Below, piece by piece: positions 43,345 to 51,123 of a stretch of 64,000 nucleotides of DNA. Source of the stretch: Halomonas korlensis (GTDB lineage: Bacteria > Pseudomonadota > Gammaproteobacteria > Pseudomonadales > Halomonadaceae); assembly GCF_900116705.1 (NCBI RefSeq), contig NZ_FPBP01000009.1:62001-126000 (forward strand). The letters run 5' to 3'. The translations under genes were made by a program, and so were the position numbers. Under the pieces are notes generated by a model. The model was not told where the DNA came from. It made no database searches and saw only the letters and a list, made by a program, of their open reading frames with translations. Every line of letters begins with the position of its first letter. Position 1 is the stretch's first letter.

Positions 43345-44424
43345 ATGACGCCATTCACCTACAACGGATTGCCTTCACGGGTCATCTTCGGCCACGGGAC
43401 CCTCTCCCGGCTGGCCGAGGAGGTGGCGTCGCTGGGTTGCCACCGCGTGCTGGTGCTCTCCACGCCCGAGCAGGAGGGCCAGGCTCGCCAGGTACTCGAG
43501 CACCTCGGCGAGCGGGGCGCAGGTATCTTCGCCGAGGCAAGGATGCATACCCCCGTCGAGGTCACCGAAAAAGCATTGCCGATCATCGCCTCTCTCGACA
43601 TCGATGGCGTGGTCGCCATCGGGGGCGGCTCCACCATCGGCCTGGGCAAGGCCATCGCGCTGCGCACCGACCTTCCTCAGGTGGTGATTCCCACCACCTA
43701 TGCCGGCTCCGAAATGACGCCGATCCTCGGCGAAACCCAGAATGGCCTCAAGGCGACGCAGCGCACCCTCAAGGTACTGCCGGAGGTAGTCGTCTATGAC
43801 GTCGACTTGACGCTGGGCCTGCCCGTCGGCATGTCCGGCACCAGCGGCATCAACGCCATCGCCCATGCGGTGGAGGCGCTCTATGCCCAGGATCGCAACC
43901 CGGTCATCTCACTGATGGCGGAAGAGGGCATCACGGCACTCGCCCGCAGCCTACCGATCATTGCCGGCAATCCCGGTGACCACGACGCCCGCTCGGATGC
44001 CCTCTACGGCGCCTGGCTTTGCGGAGCCTGTCTGGGCTCGGTGGGGATGTCGCTGCATCACAAGCTCTGCCATACCCTGGGCGGCTCTTTCGACCTGCCC
44101 CATGCCGAGACGCATACCATCGTGCTGCCTCACGCCGTGGCCTACAACGCCGAGGCCGCGCCCGAGGCGATGGCCCGCATCGCCAGAGCGCTGGGCAACC
44201 GCGATGCTGCCGGCGGCCTTTATGACCTGGCAAGCGCGGTGGGGGCTCCCTTGGCGCTGCGAGATATCGGCATGCAGGCGCGCGATATCGACAGGGCCAC
44301 CGAGATTGCCACGCGCAATCCCTACTGGAATCCGCGCGAGATAGAGACCGACGCTATCCACCGCCTGCTGAGCGATGCCCATGCCGGCCGACGCCCGACG
44401 ACCATGGAGGCCATCGAATCATGA
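43345..44424 (+). CDS. maleylacetate reductase (iron-ADH superfamily)
   Basis: A 359-residue NAD(P)H-dependent reductase that turns maleylacetate into 3-oxoadipate. It belongs to the group III alcohol dehydrogenase fold: GGGSTIGLGKAIAL binds the cofactor and PTTYAGSEMTPI follows. The sequence SGINAIAHAVEALYA has asparagine where metal-dependent family members have the aspartate ligand, a hallmark of maleylacetate reductases. The histidines HHKLCHTLGG and LPHAETHTIVLPH are kept. Its partner enzyme, hydroxyquinol 1,2-dioxygenase, is encoded three genes downstream, which fixes the pathway. GAGGA lies shortly before the ATG. Its last bases overlap the ATG of the amidohydrolase gene. Confidence 0.92.
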   Translation: MTPFTYNGLPSRVIFGHGTLSRLAEEVASLGCHRVLVLSTPEQEGQARQVLEHLGERGAGIFAEARMHTPVEVTEKALPIIASLDIDGVVAIGGGSTIGLGKAIALRTDLPQVVIPTTYAGSEMTPILGETQNGLKATQRTLKVLPEVVVYDVDLTLGLPVGMSGTSGINAIAHAVEALYAQDRNPVISLMAEEGITALARSLPIIAGNPGDHDARSDALYGAWLCGACLGSVGMSLHHKLCHTLGGSFDLPHAETHTIVLPHAVAYNAEAAPEAMARIARALGNRDAAGGLYDLASAVGAPLALRDIGMQARDIDRATEIATRNPYWNPREIETDAIHRLLSDAHAGRRPTTMEAIES

Positions 44425-45800
44425 AGACCTTGCTGACCAATGCCACCGTCCTGACCATGGACCCGCAACTCGGTGACCTGGAGCGCGGCCAGGTGCTGGT
44501 GGAGGACGACCGCATTCTGGCCGTCGGTCACGACCTGCCGTCGCACGCGGCGGCGGTGGTCGATTGCCGAGGCGGCATCCTGATGCCCGGTCTGGTCAAT
44601 GCCCACATGCACACCTGGCAGACGGCCCTGCGTGGCGTCGCCGCCAACTGGACGTTGCTCGAGTACTTTGGCCATGTGCATCGTGGCCTGGCGGCGCTGT
44701 TCACGCCCGACGACATCCGGATTGCGACACATATGGGCGCCCTGAACCAGCTCAACTGCGGCACCACCACGCTGGGTGATTGGTGTCACAACAACCCGAC
44801 CTCGGCGCACACCGATGCGGCAGTCGAGGGGCTACAGGCGTCGGGTATCCGTGCGGTCTTCTTCCATGGCTCCCCGAAGCCCGACCCCAAGCCGGGCCAG
44901 CCGCATTTCAGCGAGATTCCCCATCCCCGCGGTGAGGTCGAGCGGCTGCTCGCCGGCTCGCTGGGCGACCCCGACGGCCGCGTGACGCTGGGGCTGGCCA
45001 TCCTCGGACCGCATTACTCCACACTTGACGTGTCGCTGCACGATTTCGCCCTCGCCAAGGAATTCGGCCTGGTCGCCTCCATGCACCAGGGCGGCGGCAA
45101 GGCGGTCAGCCCAGGCAGCTGGGATGTGATCGAGGAGCAAGGGCTACTGGGCCCCGATATCAATATCGTGCACGGACAGAGCCTGGATGACGGCCAACTG
45201 GCCCGCTTCTGCGCAAAGGGCGTGACCTTCTCCATCGCGCCGGAAAACGAGATGACCCAGGGGCATGGCTTCCCGATCACCGGCCATGTTCGCCGGCATA
45301 AGGGTGTCGTATCGCTGGGCGTGGATCTCGAATCGGTAATATCAGGCGACATGTTAACGGTGGCCCGCATGGCATTGGGCATGCAGCGCTCGCTGGACAA
45401 CGACGCCTCGCGACGCGAGCAGGGCAGCATCCCTGACACCTCCACCATCCGCACCCGCGAGGCACTGGAATGGATCACTATCGACGGGGCCCGCGCTCTC
45501 GGTCTCGACGCGCGTATCGGTAGCCTGACGCCTGGCAAGCAGGCCGACATCGTGCTGCTGGACACGGTGCTTCTGAACATGCAGCCCGTCAGTGACCCGG
45601 TATCGAGCGTAGTCATGCAGGCAAGCCTCGCCAATGTCGACAGCGTCATGGTGGCGGGTGAATTTCACAAGCGAAACGGCAGGTTGTTGGAAGACGTGGA
45701 GGACGGCGTCAGGCAGCTCGAAGTCTCCGGTCACCGCATCTATGCCGAACTGCAGTTGCGTGAGCAAGAAACACGGGAAAAACAGGAGACATCATCATGA
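44421..45800 (+). CDS. TRZ/ATZ-type amidohydrolase of unknown substrate
   Basis: A 459-residue amidohydrolase-superfamily protein related to cytosine, guanine and s-triazine deaminases/hydrolases. Metal-site elements seen are NAHMHTW (H62 and H64), MHQGG (H222), IVHGQ (H251) and GVDLES (D302). In typical members the third histidine is followed two or three residues later by a catalytic glutamate (H-x-x-E); here that place reads HQGG, and the usual HCPxSN block reads IAPENEM. So it belongs to an unusual clade, and its substrate may differ from known deaminases. Coupled by ATGA overlaps to genes on both sides, it must act in the hydroxyquinol route, perhaps removing an amino or alkylamino group. 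Confidence 0.85.
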   Translation: MKTLLTNATVLTMDPQLGDLERGQVLVEDDRILAVGHDLPSHAAAVVDCRGGILMPGLVNAHMHTWQTALRGVAANWTLLEYFGHVHRGLAALFTPDDIRIATHMGALNQLNCGTTTLGDWCHNNPTSAHTDAAVEGLQASGIRAVFFHGSPKPDPKPGQPHFSEIPHPRGEVERLLAGSLGDPDGRVTLGLAILGPHYSTLDVSLHDFALAKEFGLVASMHQGGGKAVSPGSWDVIEEQGLLGPDINIVHGQSLDDGQLARFCAKGVTFSIAPENEMTQGHGFPITGHVRRHKGVVSLGVDLESVISGDMLTVARMALGMQRSLDNDASRREQGSIPDTSTIRTREALEWITIDGARALGLDARIGSLTPGKQADIVLLDTVLLNMQPVSDPVSSVVMQASLANVDSVMVAGEFHKRNGRLLEDVEDGVRQLEVSGHRIYAELQLREQETREKQETSS

Positions 45801-46708
45801 CAACCACCTCCAGGGTCGCCTGGGTCGGTCTTGGCAAGCTCGGCCTGCCCATGGCCGCCAGGATCGTCGGCGCCGGCCACGTCGTTCAGGGCTTTGACCT
45901 CAGCGCCCAGCGGATGGGACTGGCCGAGGCCGTCGGGATCCGTGCCTACGCGGATCTTGCCTCTGCCATCGAGGGCTGCACGCTAGTGTTCGTCTCGATT
46001 CCCGATGACAAGGCGCTGCTCGGCCTGACGCTCGACTCGGGCGATCTGATCGAGAAGATGGCGCCGGGTAGCGTGCTGATCGAGACCAGCACCGTCAGCA
46101 TCGAGGCCTCTGCTCGGGTGGCCGCCGCCGCCAACAAGAGGGGCGTTGCCTACCTGCGCTCACCGGTGTCGGGCAATCCGGTTGCCGCCGAGTCAGGCAC
46201 GCTCTCGGCGATGGTCTCGGGCCCGCGTGATGCGCTGGAACAAGCCATACCGGTAATGCAGAGCTTTACCAAGGCTCAGTACTGGCTCGGTGAGGACGAG
46301 CAGGCGCGCTTCGCCAAGCTGGCCATCAACCTGATGATCGCGGTGAGTGCCGGGATGATGGGAGAAGCCTTGGCCATGGCCCGCAAGGGCAACATCGGCT
46401 GGGACGCGATGCTCGAGTTGATGGCCGACAGTGCCGTGGGTTCTCCGATGGTCAAGTACAAGGCGCTGCCCCTCAAGGAACGGGACTTCACCTCTACCTT
46501 CTCGGCGGCGCAGATGGCCAAGGACCTCGACCTGATTCTTGGCTGTGCTCATGGTGCCGGCGTGCCCGTGCCTCTGGCCGCACAGATGCGCGAGGCCTAT
46601 GCCTCGCTGATCGGCACGGGGTACGGCGAGGATGACTATATCGCCACGGTCCATCACACCGAGCGTCTCTCGGGGCTTGCGGCCCTGCAGAGCGCCCCAC
46701 GGGGATGA
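45797..46708 (+). CDS. NAD(P)-dependent oxidoreductase (3-hydroxyisobutyrate dehydrogenase family)
   Basis: A 303-residue beta-hydroxyacid dehydrogenase. The N-terminal cofactor motif is VGLGKLGLPMAARIVGAGH, the substrate motif is SPVSGNPVAAESGTLSAMVSG, and the catalytic lysine lies in FAKLAINLMIAVSAGMMGEAL. Family members reduce or oxidise small 3-hydroxy acids such as 3-hydroxyisobutyrate, tartronate semialdehyde or 3-hydroxypropionate. Here the role in the cluster is unknown; a small semialdehyde released during substrate breakdown would suit both this enzyme and the RutE-type reductase downstream. It overlaps the amidohydrolase by 4 bp and is 4 bp from the dioxygenase gene. Confidence 0.86.
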   Translation: MTTTSRVAWVGLGKLGLPMAARIVGAGHVVQGFDLSAQRMGLAEAVGIRAYADLASAIEGCTLVFVSIPDDKALLGLTLDSGDLIEKMAPGSVLIETSTVSIEASARVAAAANKRGVAYLRSPVSGNPVAAESGTLSAMVSGPRDALEQAIPVMQSFTKAQYWLGEDEQARFAKLAINLMIAVSAGMMGEALAMARKGNIGWDAMLELMADSAVGSPMVKYKALPLKERDFTSTFSAAQMAKDLDLILGCAHGAGVPVPLAAQMREAYASLIGTGYGEDDYIATVHHTERLSGLAALQSAPRG

Positions 46709-46712
46709 CGAA

Positions 46713-47573
46713 ATGCGAAACCTGAATGCAGATAACATCACCGATGCGGTGATCGAGCAGTTCTCGGGCTGCGAGGATGAGCGGCTCAAGAGCGTGCTGA
46801 ACAGCCTCGTGAGTCACCTGCACGCCTTTCTCCGCGACGTAAAACCCTCGGAGCGGGAATGGACCGAGGCCATCGACTTCCTGACCCGGACCGGGCAGAT
46901 GTGCGACGACAAGCGCCAGGAGTTCATCCTGCTGTCCGATACGCTGGGCGTGACGATGTTGGTGGATGCGATCAATCATCAGACCTCGGACCCACAGATC
47001 ACCGAAAGCACCGTGCTGGGACCCTTCTATGTCGCTGATCCTCCCGAGGCGGGCCAGGGAGAGTCCATTGACTGGGGTGTGGAGGGCGAGCCCTTCTTCG
47101 TCGAGGGCCGCGTGCACGATGAGCAGGGCGAACCGTTGGCCAATGTCGTCATGGATGTCTGGCAGTCGGACAGCGAGGGTTTCTACGATGTCCAGAAGGA
47201 ACTCGATAGTGCCTCCCTGCGGGCCCGCTTCAAGACCGACGCGCAGGGCCGCTACGCCTTCTGGACGGTGACGCCTTCTCCCTACCCGATCCCCACCGAC
47301 GGCCCCGTCGGCAAGATGCTGGAGCTTACCGGACGCCACCCCTACCGGCCCGCCCACGTGCATTTCATGTTGATGGCCGAGGGCTACGAGACCCTGGTCA
47401 CCCAGATCTTTGCCGAGAATGATCCATACCTGGATTCCGATGCCGTCTTCGGCGTCAAGGATTCGCTGGTCAGGGACTATGCCTTGAAGCCCCCCGGCAC
47501 GGCTCCGGATCACCACACCATGCAGACCCCGTATCGCTATTTGAAATACGACTTCGGCTTGAAGGCAAGCTGA
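46713..47573 (+). CDS. hydroxyquinol 1,2-dioxygenase
   Basis: A 286-residue intradiol ring-cleavage dioxygenase that opens hydroxyquinol (1,2,4-trihydroxybenzene) to maleylacetate (3-hydroxy-cis,cis-muconate). The N-terminal helical domain is followed by the catalytic beta sandwich with STVLGPFYV, the first Fe tyrosine in SEGFYDVQ, the second in PSPYPIPTDGPVG and the two histidines in RPAHVHFM. The IPTDGPVG block is characteristic of hydroxyquinol enzymes rather than catechol dioxygenases. A longer frame exists, but ATG at 46713, right after the preceding stop, gives the normal N-terminus. No hydroxylase that would make hydroxyquinol lies in the operon. Confidence 0.92.
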   Translation: MRNLNADNITDAVIEQFSGCEDERLKSVLNSLVSHLHAFLRDVKPSEREWTEAIDFLTRTGQMCDDKRQEFILLSDTLGVTMLVDAINHQTSDPQITESTVLGPFYVADPPEAGQGESIDWGVEGEPFFVEGRVHDEQGEPLANVVMDVWQSDSEGFYDVQKELDSASLRARFKTDAQGRYAFWTVTPSPYPIPTDGPVGKMLELTGRHPYRPAHVHFMLMAEGYETLVTQIFAENDPYLDSDAVFGVKDSLVRDYALKPPGTAPDHHTMQTPYRYLKYDFGLKAS

Positions 47574-47616
47574 GAGTCTCGACGCAAAAACCATTGTTCC
47601 ACAAGAGGTCAATCCG

Positions 47617-48207
47617 ATGACTGCCATCGATCAGAACGCTATCGACACCCTGTTTACCGGCGCCCGGACGCACAATGTCTGGCAGGACAAGAGCGTCAGC
47701 GAAGAAAAGCTTCGGGAGCTCTATAACCTGATGCATTTTGGCCCGACGTCCATGAACTGCCAGCCCCTTCGCGTGTTGTTCCTGAAGAGCCAGGCGGCCA
47801 AGGAGCGCTTGAAGCCGGCACTGATGCCCGCCAACCAGGAAAAGACGCTCAAGGCACCCGTGGTGGCCGTGCTGGGTTATGACACCGAGTTCTACGAGCA
47901 TCTGCCGCGCATGTTCTCTCACAACAAGGACGCCAAGTCGCTGTTCGAAGGCAAGACGGATTTCATCAACGCCACGGCCTTCCGTAACAGCTCCCTGCAG
48001 GGCGGATATTTTATTCTGGCCGCACGCTCGGTAGGGCTGGACGCCGGTCCGATGTCGGGTTTCAACAACGCCGCCGTGGATGAAACGTTTTGGCCGGACG
48101 GCAAGGTCAAGAGCAACTTTCTGTGCAACCTCGGCTACGGCGATACCGCGTCGCTCTTCCCGCGCCAGGAGCGTTTTGCCTTCGACGAGGTGTGCGAGGT
48201 TCTTTAG
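47617..48207 (+). CDS. RutE-type nitroreductase-family reductase
   Basis: A 196-residue flavin enzyme closely resembling RutE/malonic semialdehyde reductase of the pyrimidine degradation pathway: IDTLFTGARTHNVWQDKSVS, LMHFGPTSMNCQPLRVLFL, the AFRNSSLQGGYFILAARSVGLDAGPMSGF block and the C-terminal KSNFLCNLGYGD. RutE reduces malonic semialdehyde to 3-hydroxypropionate with FMN. No other rut genes are present, so in this operon it may reduce a different product, for example a hydroxybenzoquinone to hydroxyquinol, or a semialdehyde. Its stop lies inside a set of direct repeats. Confidence 0.9.
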   Translation: MTAIDQNAIDTLFTGARTHNVWQDKSVSEEKLRELYNLMHFGPTSMNCQPLRVLFLKSQAAKERLKPALMPANQEKTLKAPVVAVLGYDTEFYEHLPRMFSHNKDAKSLFEGKTDFINATAFRNSSLQGGYFILAARSVGLDAGPMSGFNNAAVDETFWPDGKVKSNFLCNLGYGDTASLFPRQERFAFDEVCEVL

Positions 48208-48256
48208 GGAAGTTAGTTGTTTAGGCAAGTTCTCTAAGAAAGCTTTTTAGGCAAGT
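48203..48256. repeat. three direct repeats at the end of the RutE-type gene
   Basis: TTTAGGGAAGT at 48203-48213, TTTAGGCAAGT at 48220-48230 and the same 11-mer at 48246-48256 are spaced 17 and 26 bp apart. The first copy contains the TAG stop. As at dps, a gene end appears to have been copied into the downstream spacer. Confidence 0.7.
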
Positions 48257-48350
48257 GCGCTAGGTCAAACCTGTAAAGCCGACCGGGCCGAAGTGATCGG
48301 TCCGCTGGATCTTGCTCCTGTTGGGTCGTGACATATCACGGCCCCTTTTT

Positions 48351-49115
48351 ATGGATATTATCGCGGGGCCGCGGATGGTTTACGACTGGCAGTTCATTGC
48401 ATTGCTGATCTTTGCCGTGCTGATCACCGGCATCTCGAAATCGGGCTTCGCTGGGGGCGTGGGTGTCGTCGCCGTGCCGCTGCTCTCCTTGAAGACGAGC
48501 CCGACCGTGGCGGTGGCCCTCATGCTGCCCCTGCTGATCTTCATGGATGCCTTCAGTCTCAAGGCCTGGTGGAGGCACCGGGTCGACCAATTGCTTCGTC
48601 TGCTGTTTCCGGCAGCGGTGCTGGGTGTGGTGGTCGGCTATCTGACCTACGGCGTGTTCAGTGAAGACATTCTCAAGATCTTGCTCGGCGTATTTTCGAT
48701 TCTCTTCGGGCTATGGGGATTGCTGAAACCCTTCAGGGGAAAGCATGCCATGCCGGGCTGGGCGGGGGCCGCCTGTGGAGGTCTTGCGGGATTCACCAGC
48801 TTCATTGCCCATGCGGGAGGGCCACCGCTCAATTTCTTTCTATTGCAGAGGTCCCTGAGCAAGGAGGCTTTTCTGGGCACGGCCGTGGTGTTTTTGGCCG
48901 GCATCAACCTGGTGAAGCTGGGGCCCTATGCGATGCTCGGCCTGATCAATGTCGAGAACCTGACGGTCGCGCTGTTGCTGATACCCGTGGCCTGGCTGGG
49001 GGTACGCCTGGGCCTGGTGATCCAAAAGCGAATCAATGGCGAGACCTTCTTCACGATCATCTTGATTCTGTTGTTGATTCTGGGAATTCGCCTGATAGTG
49101 GATGGCGTAACGTGA
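48351..49115 (+). CDS. TauE/SafE-family permease
   Basis: A 254-residue membrane protein with eight predicted helices and the two TauE/SafE repeats (ITGISKSGFAGGVGVVAVPLLSL and the GGLAGFTSFIAHAGGPPLNFFLL block). Family members move organic or sulfur anions out of the cell. Placed inside the hydroxyquinol operon, it may export an excess intermediate or a by-product. The start is uncertain: ATG at 48351 is chosen over a TTG at 48312 and an ATG at 48375, none of which has a good Shine-Dalgarno. A GTG in the frame of the following regulator gene overlaps its stop. Confidence 0.85.
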   Translation: MDIIAGPRMVYDWQFIALLIFAVLITGISKSGFAGGVGVVAVPLLSLKTSPTVAVALMLPLLIFMDAFSLKAWWRHRVDQLLRLLFPAAVLGVVVGYLTYGVFSEDILKILLGVFSILFGLWGLLKPFRGKHAMPGWAGAACGGLAGFTSFIAHAGGPPLNFFLLQRSLSKEAFLGTAVVFLAGINLVKLGPYAMLGLINVENLTVALLLIPVAWLGVRLGLVIQKRINGETFFTIILILLLILGIRLIVDGVT

Positions 49116-49201
49116 CCCGCGAGCAACTCCCTTTTAATTGCACAGAGGAAGTGCATGGGACTAATGTGGATTTTCCCAGTCGCTTCATTGCCGAGGCGGA
49201 T

Positions 49202-50977
49202 ATGAATGATCAACTGCACGAGTTGCACCCCGAGGGGCCCTACGAAGAGCTTTCTGAAATCCCGATGTCAAAACTCTCCAGCACCGAGTTCGCTCGCTTT
49301 CTGGATTTCATCGAGAAGTTCGAGGATGCAACCGAGCAGTCCCTCTCCGCGACGCAGGGTTATCGGGAACTGCACATGATGATTCACGTCATGCGCAATC
49401 ACCTGGCCGGCCGGCTCACCACTCCCACCTCGCTGGCGGACGCCTCCGGGCTTTCCTACGGTACGGCCAAGCGGGGCATCGAGAGTATCATCAAGCGGGG
49501 ACTGATCCTTTCCCGCCCCCGTACGAAGTCGGGAAAGACAGTCTCTCTGCATCCTTCTCATACCATGATCGTGGAGTGGGAAAGTTATGCAACCCGGGTC
49601 AAGGCCTTGGTGGGAAATACCTTCGGGCTCGTCTCGCAGACCGACGCGACGAGCGGGATTATCCTGGCTGAACCCCACCAGTCGCCCGATGTAGTATCGC
49701 CGCCCAACGTTCTGTCTCAACGCCTTGAGCTCAAGGGAGGGCTACGGGTCCTGATGCACGCCGATCCCACCTTCATGGCGATGCATAACCTCAAGCGTCA
49801 GCTCGAAGCCATCTTCGGGGTGGACATCAAGAACAAGGCGAAGTCGATCGATAGCTTGCGCGAGGAGATTCTTGCCAACGCGCGTTTTGCGCATTCACAT
49901 TACGACATCGTCACCTGTAATCTTCCCTGGTTCGGGGAATTGGCGTCACAGGACATGCTGCTACCCCTGGACGCCTTTATCGACCGAGAAAGCTACAACC
50001 TGTCCGATTTTCACTCGGTCGCCGTTCATAGTGCTCGCTATGCTGGAAAGCAGTACGGCATACCGGTACAGAGCACGCCGGAGCTGTTGTGCTATCGCAA
50101 GGACGTCCTGGAAAGTGCAGGCCTGACGCCACCAACGACCACGGAGCAGCTAACCAAGGTAGCCAGGGCGCTTCACGATCCCGGCAAGGGACGTTATGGC
50201 ATCGCCTGGAATGCGGCCAGGGGAACGCCTTTGGGGCATACTTTCGCCTTCCTGATGGCGAAATTCGGTCAGCCGATCATCAATCTTCAGCGTATCGAGG
50301 GAGGCTATGCGTTCGAGGATGTGACAGGGGATCAGCTTCGTCCCATGTTCCTGACAGATGCCGCCTTTCGTGCCTGCGAATACATGCTGGACATATTGAA
50401 GTATTCGCCTCCCAATATCCTGCAGATGTCCTGGTACGAGCGCGCCAGGTCGTACGCGGCAGGTGAGGTCAGCATGGCCTATTGCTATACCTCGCTTGCG
50501 CCACTGTTCGAACTCAACAAGCAATCACCCGCCTGGCAGCATACCGGTTATCTTCCCCATACCGTCGGCAACCGTGGTCGACCCTTCGTTCCCATCGGCG
50601 GCTATGCACTGGCCATCCCCGCGAACCTGTCGGAAGAGCGAGTGGAAGCCGCCTGGGCGGCTTTGCGCCATCTGACGTGCCGGAGCATGTCCAAGCTCTA
50701 TATCCTGAACGGTAGTCTGGTAACGTCACGGTTCAGTGTTAGCCGTGACCCTGAGGTATCGTCGTTATCCCCTCTCATCGGGGTGGTGGACAGAATGGCC
50801 AGGGAAGGCATCCTTCAGGCCTGGCCACGTCCTCCTGTTCCCGATATAAACGCCATCGTCGATATTGCCGGCCAGGAGATTTTCGAGGTACTCGCCGGTC
50901 GACGCTCAATAAAACAGGCGCTGACCCGGGCTCAAGACCAGGCCGACCAGCTGATGAGTAGCAAGGGCTACTATTGA
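49202..50977 (+). CDS. fused winged-HTH / family-1 solute-binding protein, putative transcriptional regulator
   Basis: A 591-residue protein with an unusual architecture. Residues about 27-135 form a MarR-like winged helix-turn-helix (LTTPTSLADASGLSYGTAKRGIESIIKRGLIL, then the wing RTKSGKTVSLHP). Residues about 178-580 form a full family-1 extracellular solute-binding domain (GGLRVLMHADPTFMAMH, YDIVTCNLPWFGELASQ, YGIPVQSTPELLCYRKDVLESAG, VPIGGYALAIP). There is no signal peptide, so the binding domain must act in the cytoplasm as a ligand sensor, as in SgrR, which however uses a family-5 binding domain. ATG at 49202 has GAGG five bases upstream; a GTG at 49112 overlapping the TauE stop would add 30 residues. 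It probably controls the preceding operon. Confidence 0.82.
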   Translation: MNDQLHELHPEGPYEELSEIPMSKLSSTEFARFLDFIEKFEDATEQSLSATQGYRELHMMIHVMRNHLAGRLTTPTSLADASGLSYGTAKRGIESIIKRGLILSRPRTKSGKTVSLHPSHTMIVEWESYATRVKALVGNTFGLVSQTDATSGIILAEPHQSPDVVSPPNVLSQRLELKGGLRVLMHADPTFMAMHNLKRQLEAIFGVDIKNKAKSIDSLREEILANARFAHSHYDIVTCNLPWFGELASQDMLLPLDAFIDRESYNLSDFHSVAVHSARYAGKQYGIPVQSTPELLCYRKDVLESAGLTPPTTTEQLTKVARALHDPGKGRYGIAWNAARGTPLGHTFAFLMAKFGQPIINLQRIEGGYAFEDVTGDQLRPMFLTDAAFRACEYMLDILKYSPPNILQMSWYERARSYAAGEVSMAYCYTSLAPLFELNKQSPAWQHTGYLPHTVGNRGRPFVPIGGYALAIPANLSEERVEAAWAALRHLTCRSMSKLYILNGSLVTSRFSVSRDPEVSSLSPLIGVVDRMAREGILQAWPRPPVPDINAIVDIAGQEIFEVLAGRRSIKQALTRAQDQADQLMSSKGYY

Positions 50978-51123
50978 GAAAGCAGAAAGCAGAGGGGGGA
51001 AGAGTGGTTAAGCCCTTCCAGCGACATTGGGCCAGGACCGAAACAAAGCGCCGCCATACGCTATCCGGAATACCGGATGGGGCAGGGCGGCGAAATCATC
51101 ACAGCATTGTTACCCGCGGGATC

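Noticed and set aside
48713..49201. The longest frame of the fused regulator, extending back into the TauE gene
   Set aside because: That part overlaps the TauE-family coding sequence out of frame and encodes no domain; starts at 49202 (preferred) or 49112 are consistent with gene spacing.
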